Of a DNA stretch of 64,000 nucleotides, positions 50,001 to 60,040 are shown in pieces. The position numbers were made by a program, and so were the translations under genes. Positions within the stretch are counted from its first letter, which is position 1. The number at the start of each line of letters is the position of its first letter. Source of the DNA: Pseudomonas helleri (GTDB taxonomy: Bacteria > Pseudomonadota > Gammaproteobacteria > Pseudomonadales > Pseudomonadaceae); the NCBI RefSeq assembly GCF_001043025.1, contig NZ_JYLD01000019.1, forward strand, positions 1-64,000, written 5' to 3'. The notes beneath the pieces are model-generated. The model ran no database searches. It was not told where the DNA came from and saw only the letters and a list, made by a program, of their open reading frames with translations.

Positions 50001-50236
50001 GCCGCCCTCACGTTGTCGATATGATCAAAAACGACGAAGTGACGTTGATCATCAACACCACTGAAGGTCGTCAGTCGATTGCTGACTCTTACTCCATCCG
50101 CCGCAACGCTCTGCAGCACAAGATTTACTGCACCACGACTATTGCTGCTGGCGCGGCGATCTGTGAAGCGCTTAAATTCGGTCCTGAAAAAACCGTACGT
50201 CGCTTGCAGGATCTACACGCAGGATTGAAGGCATGA
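47015..50236 (+). CDS. carB: Carbamoyl-phosphate synthase large subunit
   Basis: 1,073 residues from ATG 47015 (MPKRTDIKSILILGAGP), the usual Pseudomonas length; a TTG five codons earlier is possible. Two ATP-grasp halves repeat GAGPIVIGQ.CEFDYSG and GGGPNRIGQGIEFDY. The first makes carboxyphosphate and carbamate, the second carbamoyl phosphate. The C-terminal MGS-type domain (LGFEIVSTVGTAKFIEAAG) is the allosteric site for UMP/ornithine. Overlaps greA by 4 bases. Confidence 0.99.
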   Translation: MPKRTDIKSILILGAGPIVIGQACEFDYSGAQACKALREEGYRVILVNSNPATIMTDPDMADATYIEPIKWQTVAKIIEKERPDALLPTMGGQTALNCALDLEREGVLEKFGVEMIGANADTIDKAEDRSRFDKAMKSIGLDCPRSGIAHSMEEANAVLEKLGFPCIIRPSFTMGGTGGGIAYNREEFEEICSRGLDLSPTKELLIDESLIGWKEYEMEVVRDKKDNCIIVCSIENFDPMGVHTGDSITVAPAQTLTDKEYQIMRNASLAVLREIGVETGGSNVQFGICPNTGRMVVIEMNPRVSRSSALASKATGFPIARIAAKLAIGYTLDELQNEITGGATPASFEPSIDYVVTKLPRFAFEKFAKADARLTTQMKSVGEVMAIGRTFQESLQKALRGLEVGVSGLDPKLDLSNPESMAVLKRELTVPGAERIWYVADAFRAGMTVEDIFGMNMIDPWFLVQIEDLIKDEEKIKTMGLSAIDRDTMYRLKRKGFSDARLAVLLGVTEKNLRRHRHKLEVFPVYKRVDTCAAEFATDTAYMYSTYEEECEANPSDRDKIMILGGGPNRIGQGIEFDYCCVHAALALRADGYETIMVNCNPETVSTDYDTSDRLYFESVTLEDVLEIVRVEKPKGVIVQYGGQTPLKLARALEEAGVPIIGTSPDAIDRAEDRERFQQMVERLNLRQPPNATVRSEDEAIRAAGKIGYPLVVRPSYVLGGRAMEIVYEEEELKRYLRDAVKVSNDSPVLLDHFLNCAIEMDVDAVCDGTDVVIGAIMQHIEQAGVHSGDSACSLPPYSLPLHIQDEMREQVKKMALELGVVGLMNVQLALQGEDIYVIEVNPRASRTVPFVSKCIGVSLAMIAARVMAGKTLKEIGFTKEIIPDFYSVKEAVFPFAKFPGVDPILGPEMKSTGEVMGVGDTFGEAFAKAQMGASEVLPTGGTAFISVRDDDKPLVAAVARDLIDLGFEIVSTVGTAKFIEAAGLKVRRVNKVTEGRPHVVDMIKNDEVTLIINTTEGRQSIADSYSIRRNALQHKIYCTTTIAAGAAICEALKFGPEKTVRRLQDLHAGLKA

Positions 50237-50709
50237 TCAAATACCCAATGACGGTCCAGGGCGCGAAAGCCCTGGAAGAAGAGCACACTCATCTGACCAA
50301 GGTTGTTCGGCCCAAGCTGAGCCAGGATATCGGCACGGCGCGTGAGCTGGGTGACCTGAAAGAAAACGCTGAATACCATGCTGCCCGTGAGCAGCAAGGT
50401 ATGGTTGAGGCGCGTATTCGTGATATCGAAGGCCGCATGCAGAACGCGGTCATCATTGATGTCACGACTATCCCGCACACCGGTAAAGTGATTTTCGGTA
50501 CCACGGTTGAAATCGCGAACGTTGAAACTGACGAATCCGTGACGTATCAGATCGTGGGTGAGGATGAGGCTGACATTAAGCTCGGAAAAATCTCTGTGGG
50601 TTCGCCCATTGCTCGCGCCTTGATTGCCAAGGAAGAGGGTGACGTGGTCGCAGTGAAAACACCGAGTGGCGTCATTGAGTACGAGATTGTTGAAGTGCGT
50701 CATATCTAA
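50233..50709 (+). CDS. greA: Transcription elongation factor GreA
   Basis: 158 residues. The N-terminal coiled coil (ELGDLKENAEYHAAREQQGM, carrying the acidic tip residues) enters the polymerase channel and stimulates cleavage of backtracked RNA. The C-terminal FKBP-like domain has SPIARALIAKEEGDVVAVKTP. Translationally coupled to carB (ATGA). Terminator at 50717. Confidence 0.97.
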   Translation: MIKYPMTVQGAKALEEEHTHLTKVVRPKLSQDIGTARELGDLKENAEYHAAREQQGMVEARIRDIEGRMQNAVIIDVTTIPHTGKVIFGTTVEIANVETDESVTYQIVGEDEADIKLGKISVGSPIARALIAKEEGDVVAVKTPSGVIEYEIVEVRHI

Positions 50710-50716
50710 GTAACAG

Positions 50717-50735
50717 CGCCCGCTTCGTGCGGGCG
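50717..50735 (+). terminator. Terminator after greA
   Basis: CGCCCGC-TTCGT-GCGGGCG hairpin followed by TTCTG, 8 bases after the stop. Confidence 0.8.
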
Positions 50736-51001
50736 TTCTGCTTTGGCCGTCAGCCCGGATGTTGCGGGTTGGCAGCTGGCAGGTGCAGTACAACGAATTT
50801 GTACGATGCTGGTCACAACTGATTGGCATCGCTGATGTACAAGGCGCCCGTCAGTACGCGTTATAGCGTTTTGAGGGTGGCTGTCGGCGGGAAGTGTTGC
50901 GTTGGGCGGATCTGATTGCCTGATGCATTGCGCGGGCAGTTTTGCTATTGCTAAGCAAGAGTGTCAGGGCGCGCCAGGCGCACCCTTGACTCCTGTCGGC
51001 A

Positions 51002-51310
51002 TCACTTGAAGCGATGGATGTTCGACAGGTTCTTGTTAACATTGACGTTCTTGCGGTACAGAAGCGCCATTTTGCCGATAATCTGTACCAGTTCCGCTTT
51101 GCCGGCCTTGCAGAGTTCTGCAATGGCTTCCAGGCGAGACTCGCGGTCCAGGATGTTGACTTTGATTTTAATCAACTCGTGATCGCCCAATGCGCGTTCG
51201 AGTTCGGCTAAAACACCTTCAGTCAAACCATTATCAGCCACAGTCAATACTGGTTTCAGATGGTGGCCAATGGATTTGTACTGTTTCTTCTGCTCTTGAG
51301 TGAGCGGCAT
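51002..51310 (-). CDS. yhbY: YhbY-family RNA-binding protein (CRM domain)
   Basis: 102 residues with the CRS1/YhbY fold: EQKKQYKSIGHHLKPVLTVADNGL at the start and the GxxG-like loop region HELIKIKVNILDRESR. YhbY associates with pre-50S ribosomes. Divergent from rlmE. Convergent with greA across a ~290-bp gap that holds only terminator-like inverted repeats. Confidence 0.93.
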   Translation of the reverse strand: MPLTQEQKKQYKSIGHHLKPVLTVADNGLTEGVLAELERALGDHELIKIKVNILDRESRLEAIAELCKAGKAELVQIIGKMALLYRKNVNVNKNLSNIHRFK

Positions 51311-51415
51311 AATCTGACCCCTGTGTCTGATCTTGTAAAAGCGGCGGCCAGTTTACCCGAGCGAGTCCGGGACCGCCCAGTTAATCACGACCCGTTTATA
51401 TTTTTGAGGTGCCCC

Positions 51416-52066
51416 GTGGCCCGTTCCAAGACTAGCCTTAACTGGCTGAAAGAGCATTTCAACGACCCATACGTCAAAATGGCGCAAAAGGATGGGTACC
51501 GCTCGCGTGCAAGTTACAAGCTGCTGGAGATCCAGGAGCGTGACCGTTTGATCCGTCCGGGCATGACCGTAATTGACCTGGGCGCGGCTCCGGGTGGCTG
51601 GTCGCAGGTGACCAGTCGTCTGATTGGTGGCCAAGGGCGTTTGATCGCTTCCGACATTCTGGACATGGACAGCATCCCGGACGTGACCTTCATTAAAGGT
51701 GACTTTACTGAGGACGCCGTTCTGGCCCAGATTCTCGAAGCCGTCGGAAATACACAGGTAGACCTTGTGATTTCAGATATGGCCCCCAATATGAGTGGAT
51801 TGGCCGCCGTAGATATGCCGCGTGCAATGTTCCTTTGCGAATTGGCACTGGATCTTGCCGGGCGTGTACTGCGTCCAGGTGGTGATTTCTTGATCAAGGT
51901 CTTCCAGGGTGAGGGCTTCGACCAATACCACAAAGACATCCGCAAACTTTTTGATAAAGTGCAGATGCGCAAGCCGACGTCGTCACGAGACCGGTCTCGC
52001 GAGCAGTATTTATTGGGGCGCGGCTTCCGCGGCATCGAAGGTTCGGCCAGCGATGAGCGTCTCTAA
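51416..52066 (+). CDS. rlmE: 23S rRNA 2'-O-methyltransferase (U2552)
   Basis: 216 residues from a GTG at 51416 (MARSKTSLNWLKEH) with TGAGGT upstream; the frame extends 52 codons further but without similarity. SAM-binding motif I is DLGAAPGGWSQV. The K-D-K-E catalytic set is visible (KMAQKDGYRSRASYKL, SDMAPNMSG, FLIKVFQGEGF, REQYLLGRGFR). Also known as RrmJ/FtsJ, conserved upstream of ftsH. Confidence 0.96.
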   Translation: MARSKTSLNWLKEHFNDPYVKMAQKDGYRSRASYKLLEIQERDRLIRPGMTVIDLGAAPGGWSQVTSRLIGGQGRLIASDILDMDSIPDVTFIKGDFTEDAVLAQILEAVGNTQVDLVISDMAPNMSGLAAVDMPRAMFLCELALDLAGRVLRPGGDFLIKVFQGEGFDQYHKDIRKLFDKVQMRKPTSSRDRSREQYLLGRGFRGIEGSASDERL

Positions 52067-52247
52067 CTGAAGTGATAGCTTTTTTTGTATCGCTTTACAG
52101 AACTGACATAACGAATATTGTGTAGGCAAGTTTCACAAAGGGTTACAGACGGAGCCTGCAAGGGTTGTAGGCAATGTAGTAAGTTATGCCGGTGAATATC
52201 ATGCGAAGCACGCTTCAATAGCGGGGCTTGCTTCAGAGGGTAGCTAA

Positions 52248-54170
<1,923 letters not shown>

Positions 54171-54178
54171 GGCTTGAA

Positions 54179-55030
54179 ATGACTTCTGTTCAGTCCCTGA
54201 CCCGGTTGCCTTGCGGCAACCGGGTTCTTGATTTGGCCCATACGCATGTTATGGGTATTCTCAACGTTACCCCTGATTCCTTTTCTGACGGTGGGCGCTT
54301 TGCGCCGGCGGATTCGGCTGTGCGCCATGCAGAGTCGATGGTGCTGGCGGGCGCAACCCTGATTGATGTCGGGGGGGAGTCGACGCGTCCGGGTGCCCGT
54401 GTAGTCCTGGCACAGGAAGAACTTGATCGGGTCGCCCCTGTAGTTGAGCGCATCAGTCGTGAACTAGATGTGATTATCTCGGTCGATACCTCCACGCCAA
54501 TCGTCATGACAGAAGTTGCGCGCCTCGGCGCGGGGCTTATCAATGATGTTCGCTCGTTACGTCGTGAAGGTGCCTTGCAGGCTGCTGCAGCTACAGGTTT
54601 GCCGGTGTGCTTGATGCACATGTTGGGCGAGCCCGGCGATATGCAGGATAATCCGCAATACACGGATCTGGTGGGTGAGGTCTCGGCGTTTCTGCTGGAG
54701 CGTACCCGGCAATGCGTTGCGGCCGGAATTGCGCCAGAGCGTATTGTGCTGGACCCAGGGTTTGGCTTTGCAAAAACACTGCAACATAACCTCAGCTTGT
54801 TCAAGCATATGGAGTCCCTGCATGCGTTGGGGCGGCCTTTGCTGGTGGGTGTGTCGCGTAAAAGTATGATTGGTCAGGCGTTGAATCGGCCTGTCACTGA
54901 GCGCTTGTCTGGCAGCCTTGCGCTGGCGGCACTTGCCGTGACCAAGGGCGCGCGTATTTTGCGTGTCCATGATGTGGCCGAAACGGTTGATGTGGTACGG
55001 ATGATCGCAGCGGTAGAGTCCGCCGACTAA
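54179..55030 (+). CDS. folP: Dihydropteroate synthase
   Basis: 283-residue TIM-barrel enzyme joining pABA to the pterin precursor in folate synthesis; the target of sulfonamides. Signature regions GILNVTPDSFSDGG and DVGGESTRPGA are present, as is DPGFGFAKT. The first ~20 residues are an ordinary extension. It follows ftsH by 8 bp and precedes glmM in the conserved ftsH-folP-glmM order. Confidence 0.97.
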   Translation: MTSVQSLTRLPCGNRVLDLAHTHVMGILNVTPDSFSDGGRFAPADSAVRHAESMVLAGATLIDVGGESTRPGARVVLAQEELDRVAPVVERISRELDVIISVDTSTPIVMTEVARLGAGLINDVRSLRREGALQAAAATGLPVCLMHMLGEPGDMQDNPQYTDLVGEVSAFLLERTRQCVAAGIAPERIVLDPGFGFAKTLQHNLSLFKHMESLHALGRPLLVGVSRKSMIGQALNRPVTERLSGSLALAALAVTKGARILRVHDVAETVDVVRMIAAVESAD

Positions 55031-55046
55031 GAATGATGGAGCACTT

Positions 55047-56384
55047 ATGACGAAGAAGTATTTTGGCACCGACGGTATTCGCGGTCGCGTCGGCGTTTAT
55101 CCGATTACCCCGGACTTCATGCTCAAGTTGGGTTGGGCGGCGGGTATGGCGTTTCGTAGCATGGGTGCTTGTCGGATTCTGGTGGGCAAGGACACGCGTA
55201 TTTCCGGTTACATGTTTGAATCGGCGCTAGAAGCGGGCCTGTCGGCTGCGGGTGCAGATGTCATGCTTCTGGGACCAATGCCGACACCGGCCATTGCGTA
55301 CCTGACGCGAACTTTTCATGCCGAAGCCGGCATCGTGATCAGTGCGTCGCACAATCCTCATGACGACAACGGCATCAAGTTTTTCTCGGGTGAGGGTACC
55401 AAGCTCCCCGATGAAGTTGAGCTGATGATCGAAGAGTTGCTCGACGCACAGATGACCGTTGTGGACTCGGACAAGCTTGGCAAAGTGTCGCGTATCAATG
55501 ATGCGTCCGGTCGCTATATCGAGTTCTGCAAAAGCAGTGTGCCGACCAGTACCAACTTTAGCGGCCTGAAAGTGGTTCTCGACTGCGCTCACGGCGCGAC
55601 CTACAAGGTTGCCCCTAGCGTGTTCAAAGAGCTGGGCGCCAACGTTACGGTGTTGTCGGCCCAGCCCAATGGTTTGAACATCAACGACAACTGCGGCTCG
55701 ACGCATATGGAGTCGTTGCAGGCGGCTGTGCTCGCTGAAAAAGCAGACCTGGGTATCGCCTTCGACGGTGACGGTGACCGCGTGCTGATGGTGGATCACA
55801 CGGGCGCCATTGTTGATGGTGACGAGTTGCTGTTCATCATTGCGCGAGACCTGCATGAGCGCGGCAAGCTGCAGGGTGGTGTGGTTGGCACGTTGATGAG
55901 CAACCTGGGGCTTGAGCTGGCCTTGGCTGACCTGGGTATTCCATTTGTGCGTGCCGGTGTCGGTGACCGTTATGTGATTGCTGCACTGCAAGAGCGTGAC
56001 TGGCAGATCGGTGGTGAAAACTCCGGGCATATCGTTTGCTTCCAGCACACCACAACCGGCGACGCGATTATTGCGGCGCTGCAAGTGTTGTTGGCGCTGC
56101 GCCGTCGTGGTGAAAGCCTCGCTCAAGCGCGTCAAGCGCTGCGCAAATGCCCGCAAGTACTGTTGAACGTGCGTTTTAGCGGGGGCGTCAATCCAGTTGA
56201 GCACCCGGCTGTAAAAGAGGCGTGTGCACGTGTTACCGATGAAATGAAAGGCCGTGGCCGCGTGTTGCTGCGCAAGTCTGGCACTGAGCCTTTGGTGCGT
56301 GTCATGGTCGAAGGTGACGACGAAAACATGGTTCGCGGCTACGCAGAAGAGCTGACAAAGCTAGTAAGTGAAGTTTGTGCCTGA
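55047..56384 (+). CDS. glmM: Phosphoglucosamine mutase
   Basis: 445 residues converting glucosamine-6-P to glucosamine-1-P for UDP-GlcNAc synthesis. The phosphoserine loop is VISASHNPHDDNG (Ser ~100). The metal loop is FDGDGDRV (~240). The sugar-binding GGENSGH (~325) and phosphate-binding RKSGTEPLVRVM (~410) loops are intact. Starts MTKKYFGTDGIRG. Confidence 0.98.
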   Translation: MTKKYFGTDGIRGRVGVYPITPDFMLKLGWAAGMAFRSMGACRILVGKDTRISGYMFESALEAGLSAAGADVMLLGPMPTPAIAYLTRTFHAEAGIVISASHNPHDDNGIKFFSGEGTKLPDEVELMIEELLDAQMTVVDSDKLGKVSRINDASGRYIEFCKSSVPTSTNFSGLKVVLDCAHGATYKVAPSVFKELGANVTVLSAQPNGLNINDNCGSTHMESLQAAVLAEKADLGIAFDGDGDRVLMVDHTGAIVDGDELLFIIARDLHERGKLQGGVVGTLMSNLGLELALADLGIPFVRAGVGDRYVIAALQERDWQIGGENSGHIVCFQHTTTGDAIIAALQVLLALRRRGESLAQARQALRKCPQVLLNVRFSGGVNPVEHPAVKEACARVTDEMKGRGRVLLRKSGTEPLVRVMVEGDDENMVRGYAEELTKLVSEVCA

Positions 56385-56450
56385 TTTCGGCTTGCAAGCG
56401 TTGATTTGGTTGGGTAACATCTGCGCCCACTTTGACCGACGAGGTAAAGC

Positions 56451-57206
56451 ATGCGTCGCACTATGGTAGCTGGTAACTGGAAGATGCACGGTACCCGCGC
56501 CAGCGTCGCTGAGCTGATCGATGGTCTGCGTAATCTGGACTTGCCGAGTGATGTTGAAATCGCGGTATTCCCGTCTGACTTGTTTATTGATCGTGTAATC
56601 AATGGCTTGGAAGATACGCCAATCTCGGTTGGCGCTCAGGATGCTGCGATAGACTCCAAGCAAGGTGCGCTGACTGGGGAGATATCTCCAAGCCAGTTGG
56701 TGGATGCGGGTTGTGAGCTGGTGTTGATAGGGCACTCTGAGCGACGCCTGATTTTAGGTGAGTCGGACGAGACGCTGAATCGCAAGTTTGCAGCTGCTCA
56801 GGCTTCTGGCTTAACGCCGGTGTTGTGCATAGGGGAAACCCTGGAGCAGCGCGAAGCGGGGCAAACGCTTGAGGTTGTAGAGCGTCAACTGAACGCTGTC
56901 ATTGATGAGTTCGGTATTGATGTCTTTGCAAGCGCAGTGATTGCATACGAGCCGGTCTGGGCCATTGGTACCGGGCTGACTGCAACACCGCAGCAAGCGC
57001 AAGATGTGCATGCGGCCATTCGCGCACAGCTGGCGCAGAAGAATCCTGAGGTGGCACAAGGTGTGCGGCTTCTATACGGCGGCAGCGTGAAGGCGGCCAA
57101 TGCGGTCGAACTGTTCAGCATGCCGGATATCGATGGGGGGCTCATTGGTGGGGCTTCCCTGAATGCAGATGAGTTCGGTGCGATTTGTCGCGCCGCGGGA
57201 AACTGA
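56451..57206 (+). CDS. tpiA: Triosephosphate isomerase
   Basis: 251 residues of the glycolytic TIM barrel. Active site: Asn/Lys in AGNWKMHG, His in VLIGHSERR (~residue 94), Glu in AYEPVWAIGTG (~165), and the phosphate loop LLYGGSV. Four bases separate its stop from secG. Confidence 0.98.
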   Translation: MRRTMVAGNWKMHGTRASVAELIDGLRNLDLPSDVEIAVFPSDLFIDRVINGLEDTPISVGAQDAAIDSKQGALTGEISPSQLVDAGCELVLIGHSERRLILGESDETLNRKFAAAQASGLTPVLCIGETLEQREAGQTLEVVERQLNAVIDEFGIDVFASAVIAYEPVWAIGTGLTATPQQAQDVHAAIRAQLAQKNPEVAQGVRLLYGGSVKAANAVELFSMPDIDGGLIGGASLNADEFGAICRAAGN

Positions 57207-57210
57207 GAAA

Positions 57211-57594
57211 ATGCTGGAAACAGTCGTAGTGGTTTTTCATCTGTTGGCTGCATTGGGTGTAATTACCCTGGTATTGCTGCAACAGGGTAAAGGTGCGGAT
57301 GCTGGAGCATCTTTCGGAGCAGGTGCATCAAATACTGTGTTCGGAAGCCAAGGTTCCTCTACCTTTCTTAGTAAGTTTACTGCTATACTTGCCGCAGGTT
57401 TTTTCATAACCAGCTTAGGGTTAGGTTACTTTGCTAAAGAGAAAGCTCATGAGCTGACTCAAGTAGGTTTGCCAGATCCAGCAGTGTTGGAAGCACCAAA
57501 GCAAAAACCGGCTTCAGATGATGTGCCGGTGCTTAATGAGCAAAAGTCGGCTACTCCAGCGACTGACGTACCTCCAGCTCAAGAGCAAAAGTAA
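57211..57594 (+). CDS. secG: Protein translocase subunit SecG
   Basis: 127 residues from ATG 57211 (MLETVVVVFHLLAALG). Two membrane helices (residues ~2-22 and ~52-72) with the cytoplasmic loop LLQQGKGADAGASFGAGAS between are diagnostic. The C-terminal ~50 residues are Pro/Ala/Gln-rich and variable. Part of the SecYEG export channel. Confidence 0.95.
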   Translation: MLETVVVVFHLLAALGVITLVLLQQGKGADAGASFGAGASNTVFGSQGSSTFLSKFTAILAAGFFITSLGLGYFAKEKAHELTQVGLPDPAVLEAPKQKPASDDVPVLNEQKSATPATDVPPAQEQK

Positions 57595-57623
57595 AACGGG
57601 TTTCATGATGTAACTGTAGTATT

Positions 57624-57709
57624 GCCGAGGTGGTGGAATTGGTAGACACGCAACCTTGAGGTGGTTGTGCCCATAGGGTGTAGGGGTTCGAGTCCCCTTC
57701 TCGGTACCA
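57624..57709 (+). tRNA. tRNA-Leu (anticodon GAG)
   Basis: 86 nt with CCA encoded. The acceptor GCCGAGG pairs with CTCGGT. A D-arm, an anticodon loop TTGAGGT (GAG), a leucine-type long variable arm and GGGTTCGAGTCCC T-arm are present. A short hairpin terminator follows at 57722-57737. Confidence 0.97.
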
Positions 57710-57721
57710 ATTATCAAGAAT

Positions 57722-57745
57722 GCCCGCAGTTGCGGGCTTTCTTGT
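57722..57745 (+). terminator. Terminator after tRNA-Leu
   Basis: GCCCGCA and TGCGGGC pair with a very short loop, followed by TTTCTTG. Confidence 0.75.
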
Positions 57746-57806
57746 ATGTGGAAGGCTGGAATTGACCCTGCAAAGGATCAGCCGTATACTTCCGCTCCAG
57801 CTTTGT

Positions 57807-57883
<77 letters not shown>

Positions 57884-57893
57884 GTTTTAGCGG

Positions 57894-57917
57894 AGCCCCT
57901 TTTTCAGGGGCTTTTTG
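57894..57917 (+). terminator. Terminator after tRNA-fMet
   Basis: AGCCCCT-TTTTC-AGGGGCT hairpin followed by TTTTTG. Confidence 0.88.
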
Positions 57918-58025
57918 TTAACTGGACACTTTATAGCGTCGATATTCAGCGACGTTTCAGAGATGGGCGATTCGCCCATTTTTTTATTTTGCACAGCATG
58001 CACAAACATGCACTAGGGGGTTCAG

Positions 58026-58484
58026 GTGTCGAGCAAGCTAGAAGAGTTGCAGGCCTTGTTGGCCCCGGTGGTCGTGGCCCTTGGCTATGAATGCTGGGGT
58101 ATTGAATTTTCGGCTCAGGGCCGCCATTCAATGTTGCGTGTGTATATCGACAAAGAAGGCGGCGTATTGGTGGATGACTGCGCAATTGTCAGTCGTCAAA
58201 TCAGTGGCGTTCTGGATGTCGAAGATCCTATCGCTGTTGAATACACCCTTGAAGTTTCCTCTCCTGGCATGGAACGCCCTCTGTTCACACTTGAACAGTT
58301 TGCCAAGTTTGTCGGTGAGCAAGTAAAGATCAAGCTGCGCTCACCCTTTGAAGGGCGACGCAACTTTCAGGGCCTTCTACGCGGTGTAGAGGAACAGGAC
58401 GTTGTGGTGCAAGTGGATGACCACGAGTTCTTGTTGCCGATCGATATGATCGACAAGGCCAACATTATTCCCAGTTTTGACTGA
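58026..58484 (+). CDS. rimP: Ribosome maturation factor RimP
   Basis: 152 residues from a GTG at 58026 (SSKLEELQALLAPVVVALG). The YtmP-like N-domain includes YIDKEGGVLVDDC and the VSSPGMERPLF signature (~residue 80). The SH3-like C-domain ends LLPIDMIDKANIIPSF. Needed for 30S assembly and first gene of the conserved rimP-nusA-infB operon. Confidence 0.97.
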   Translation: MSSKLEELQALLAPVVVALGYECWGIEFSAQGRHSMLRVYIDKEGGVLVDDCAIVSRQISGVLDVEDPIAVEYTLEVSSPGMERPLFTLEQFAKFVGEQVKIKLRSPFEGRRNFQGLLRGVEEQDVVVQVDDHEFLLPIDMIDKANIIPSFD

Positions 58485-58531
58485 GACGCGGATCCCGCGG
58501 ATCCAATGGCTTGCGAAAGGCGAGGCGTACG

Positions 58532-60013
58532 ATGAGCAAAGAAGTACTGCTGGTTGTTGAGTCGGTGTCCAATGAAAAGGGCGTACCGGCAAACGTAATT
58601 TTTGAAGCGCTGGAGCTGGCTCTGGCCACCGCTACCAAAAAGCGTTTTGAGGACGAAGTCGATCTGCGTGTGGAAATCAACCGCCACACCGGTAACTATG
58701 AGACTTTCCGTCGCTGGGCTGTGGTCGAAGACGAAGATCTGGATGATCCAGCAATCGAGTTGGCGGTAGACCAGGCCCAGGCAAAACGGCCAGGCGCTGT
58801 AGCCGGCGATGTTATCGAAGAGAAAATCGATTCCATCGAATTCGGTCGGATTGCTGCACAAACGGCCAAACAGGTCATTGTGCAAAAAGTCCGCGAAGCT
58901 GAGCGTGCTCAAGTAGTCGATGCTTATCGCGAGCGTTTGGGCGAGATCATTTCTGGCACCGTTAAAAAAGTGACACGTGACAACGTGATCGTCGATCTGG
59001 GTAACAACGCTGAAGCGTTGCTGGCCCGTGAAGACATCATCTCGCGTGAAACTTTCCGTGTTGGCGTACGCCTTCGCGCATTGCTGAAAGAAATTCGCAC
59101 CGAGAACCGCGGTCCTCAACTGATTCTGTCGCGCACTGCGCCAGAGATGTTGATCGAGCTGTTCCGTATCGAAGTTCCAGAGATCTCCGAGGGCCTGATC
59201 GAAGTGATGGCGGCCTCCCGCGATCCTGGATCACGCGCTAAAATTGCCGTTCGCTCCAAAGACAAACGCATCGATCCGCAAGGTGCCTGCATTGGTATGC
59301 GTGGTTCACGCGTTCAGGCAGTGTCCGGCGAATTGGGCGGAGAGCGAGTGGATATCGTCCTTTGGGATGACAACCCGGCGCAGTTCGTGATCAACGCGAT
59401 GTCGCCAGCAGAAGTAGCGGCAATTATTGTCGACGAAGATGCCCATGCAATGGACATCGCCGTTGGCGCAGACAATCTGGCCCAGGCGATTGGTCGCGGC
59501 GGTCAGAACGTACGTTTGGCTAGCCAGTTGACTGGCTGGACCCTGAACGTGATGACCGAATCGGACATCCAGGCTAAGCAGCAAGCAGAAACCGGCGACA
59601 TCCTGCGCAACTTCATCGAAGAGTTGGAAGTTGATGAAGAGTTGGCGCAGGTGCTGGTTGATGAAGGCTTCACCAGCCTGGAAGAGATTGCCTACGTACC
59701 GGTGGAAGAAATGCTCAACATCGACGGCTTTGACGAAGATATCGTCAACGAGCTTCGCGCTCGGGCCAAGGATCGTTTGTTGACTAAAGCCATCGCTACT
59801 GAGGAAAAGCTGGCAGACGCCCATCCGGCCGAAGACCTGCTCTCGCTTGAGGGTATGGACAAGGATTTGGCGATGGAACTGGCGGTGCGCGGCGTAATTA
59901 CCCGCGAAGACCTGGCCGAGCAGTCTATTGACGACCTGCTCGACATCGACGGCATTGACGATGATCGTGCCGGCAAGTTGATCATGGCCGCCCGAGCCCA
60001 TTGGTTCGAGTAA
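58532..60013 (+). CDS. nusA: Transcription factor NusA
   Basis: 493 residues from ATG 58532 (MSKEVLLVVESVSNEKG), the standard gamma-proteobacterial start. Domains in order: polymerase-binding N-domain, S1 (~135-200, ISGTVKKVTRDNVIVDLG), KH1 and KH2 (CIGMRGSRVQAV, AIGRGGQNVRLA), then two acidic AR repeats (DGFDEDIVNELRARA and DGIDDDRAGKLI). Modulates pausing, termination and antitermination. Confidence 0.98.
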   Translation: MSKEVLLVVESVSNEKGVPANVIFEALELALATATKKRFEDEVDLRVEINRHTGNYETFRRWAVVEDEDLDDPAIELAVDQAQAKRPGAVAGDVIEEKIDSIEFGRIAAQTAKQVIVQKVREAERAQVVDAYRERLGEIISGTVKKVTRDNVIVDLGNNAEALLAREDIISRETFRVGVRLRALLKEIRTENRGPQLILSRTAPEMLIELFRIEVPEISEGLIEVMAASRDPGSRAKIAVRSKDKRIDPQGACIGMRGSRVQAVSGELGGERVDIVLWDDNPAQFVINAMSPAEVAAIIVDEDAHAMDIAVGADNLAQAIGRGGQNVRLASQLTGWTLNVMTESDIQAKQQAETGDILRNFIEELEVDEELAQVLVDEGFTSLEEIAYVPVEEMLNIDGFDEDIVNELRARAKDRLLTKAIATEEKLADAHPAEDLLSLEGMDKDLAMELAVRGVITREDLAEQSIDDLLDIDGIDDDRAGKLIMAARAHWFE

Positions 60014-60040
60014 TTAGGCGCGGCCTGAGGAGAGAAATGC

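Noticed and set aside
46901..50119. 1,072-codon open frame antisense to carB
   Set aside because: Exact antisense shadow of carB in GC-biased codons; no ribosome-binding site and no recognisable protein features.
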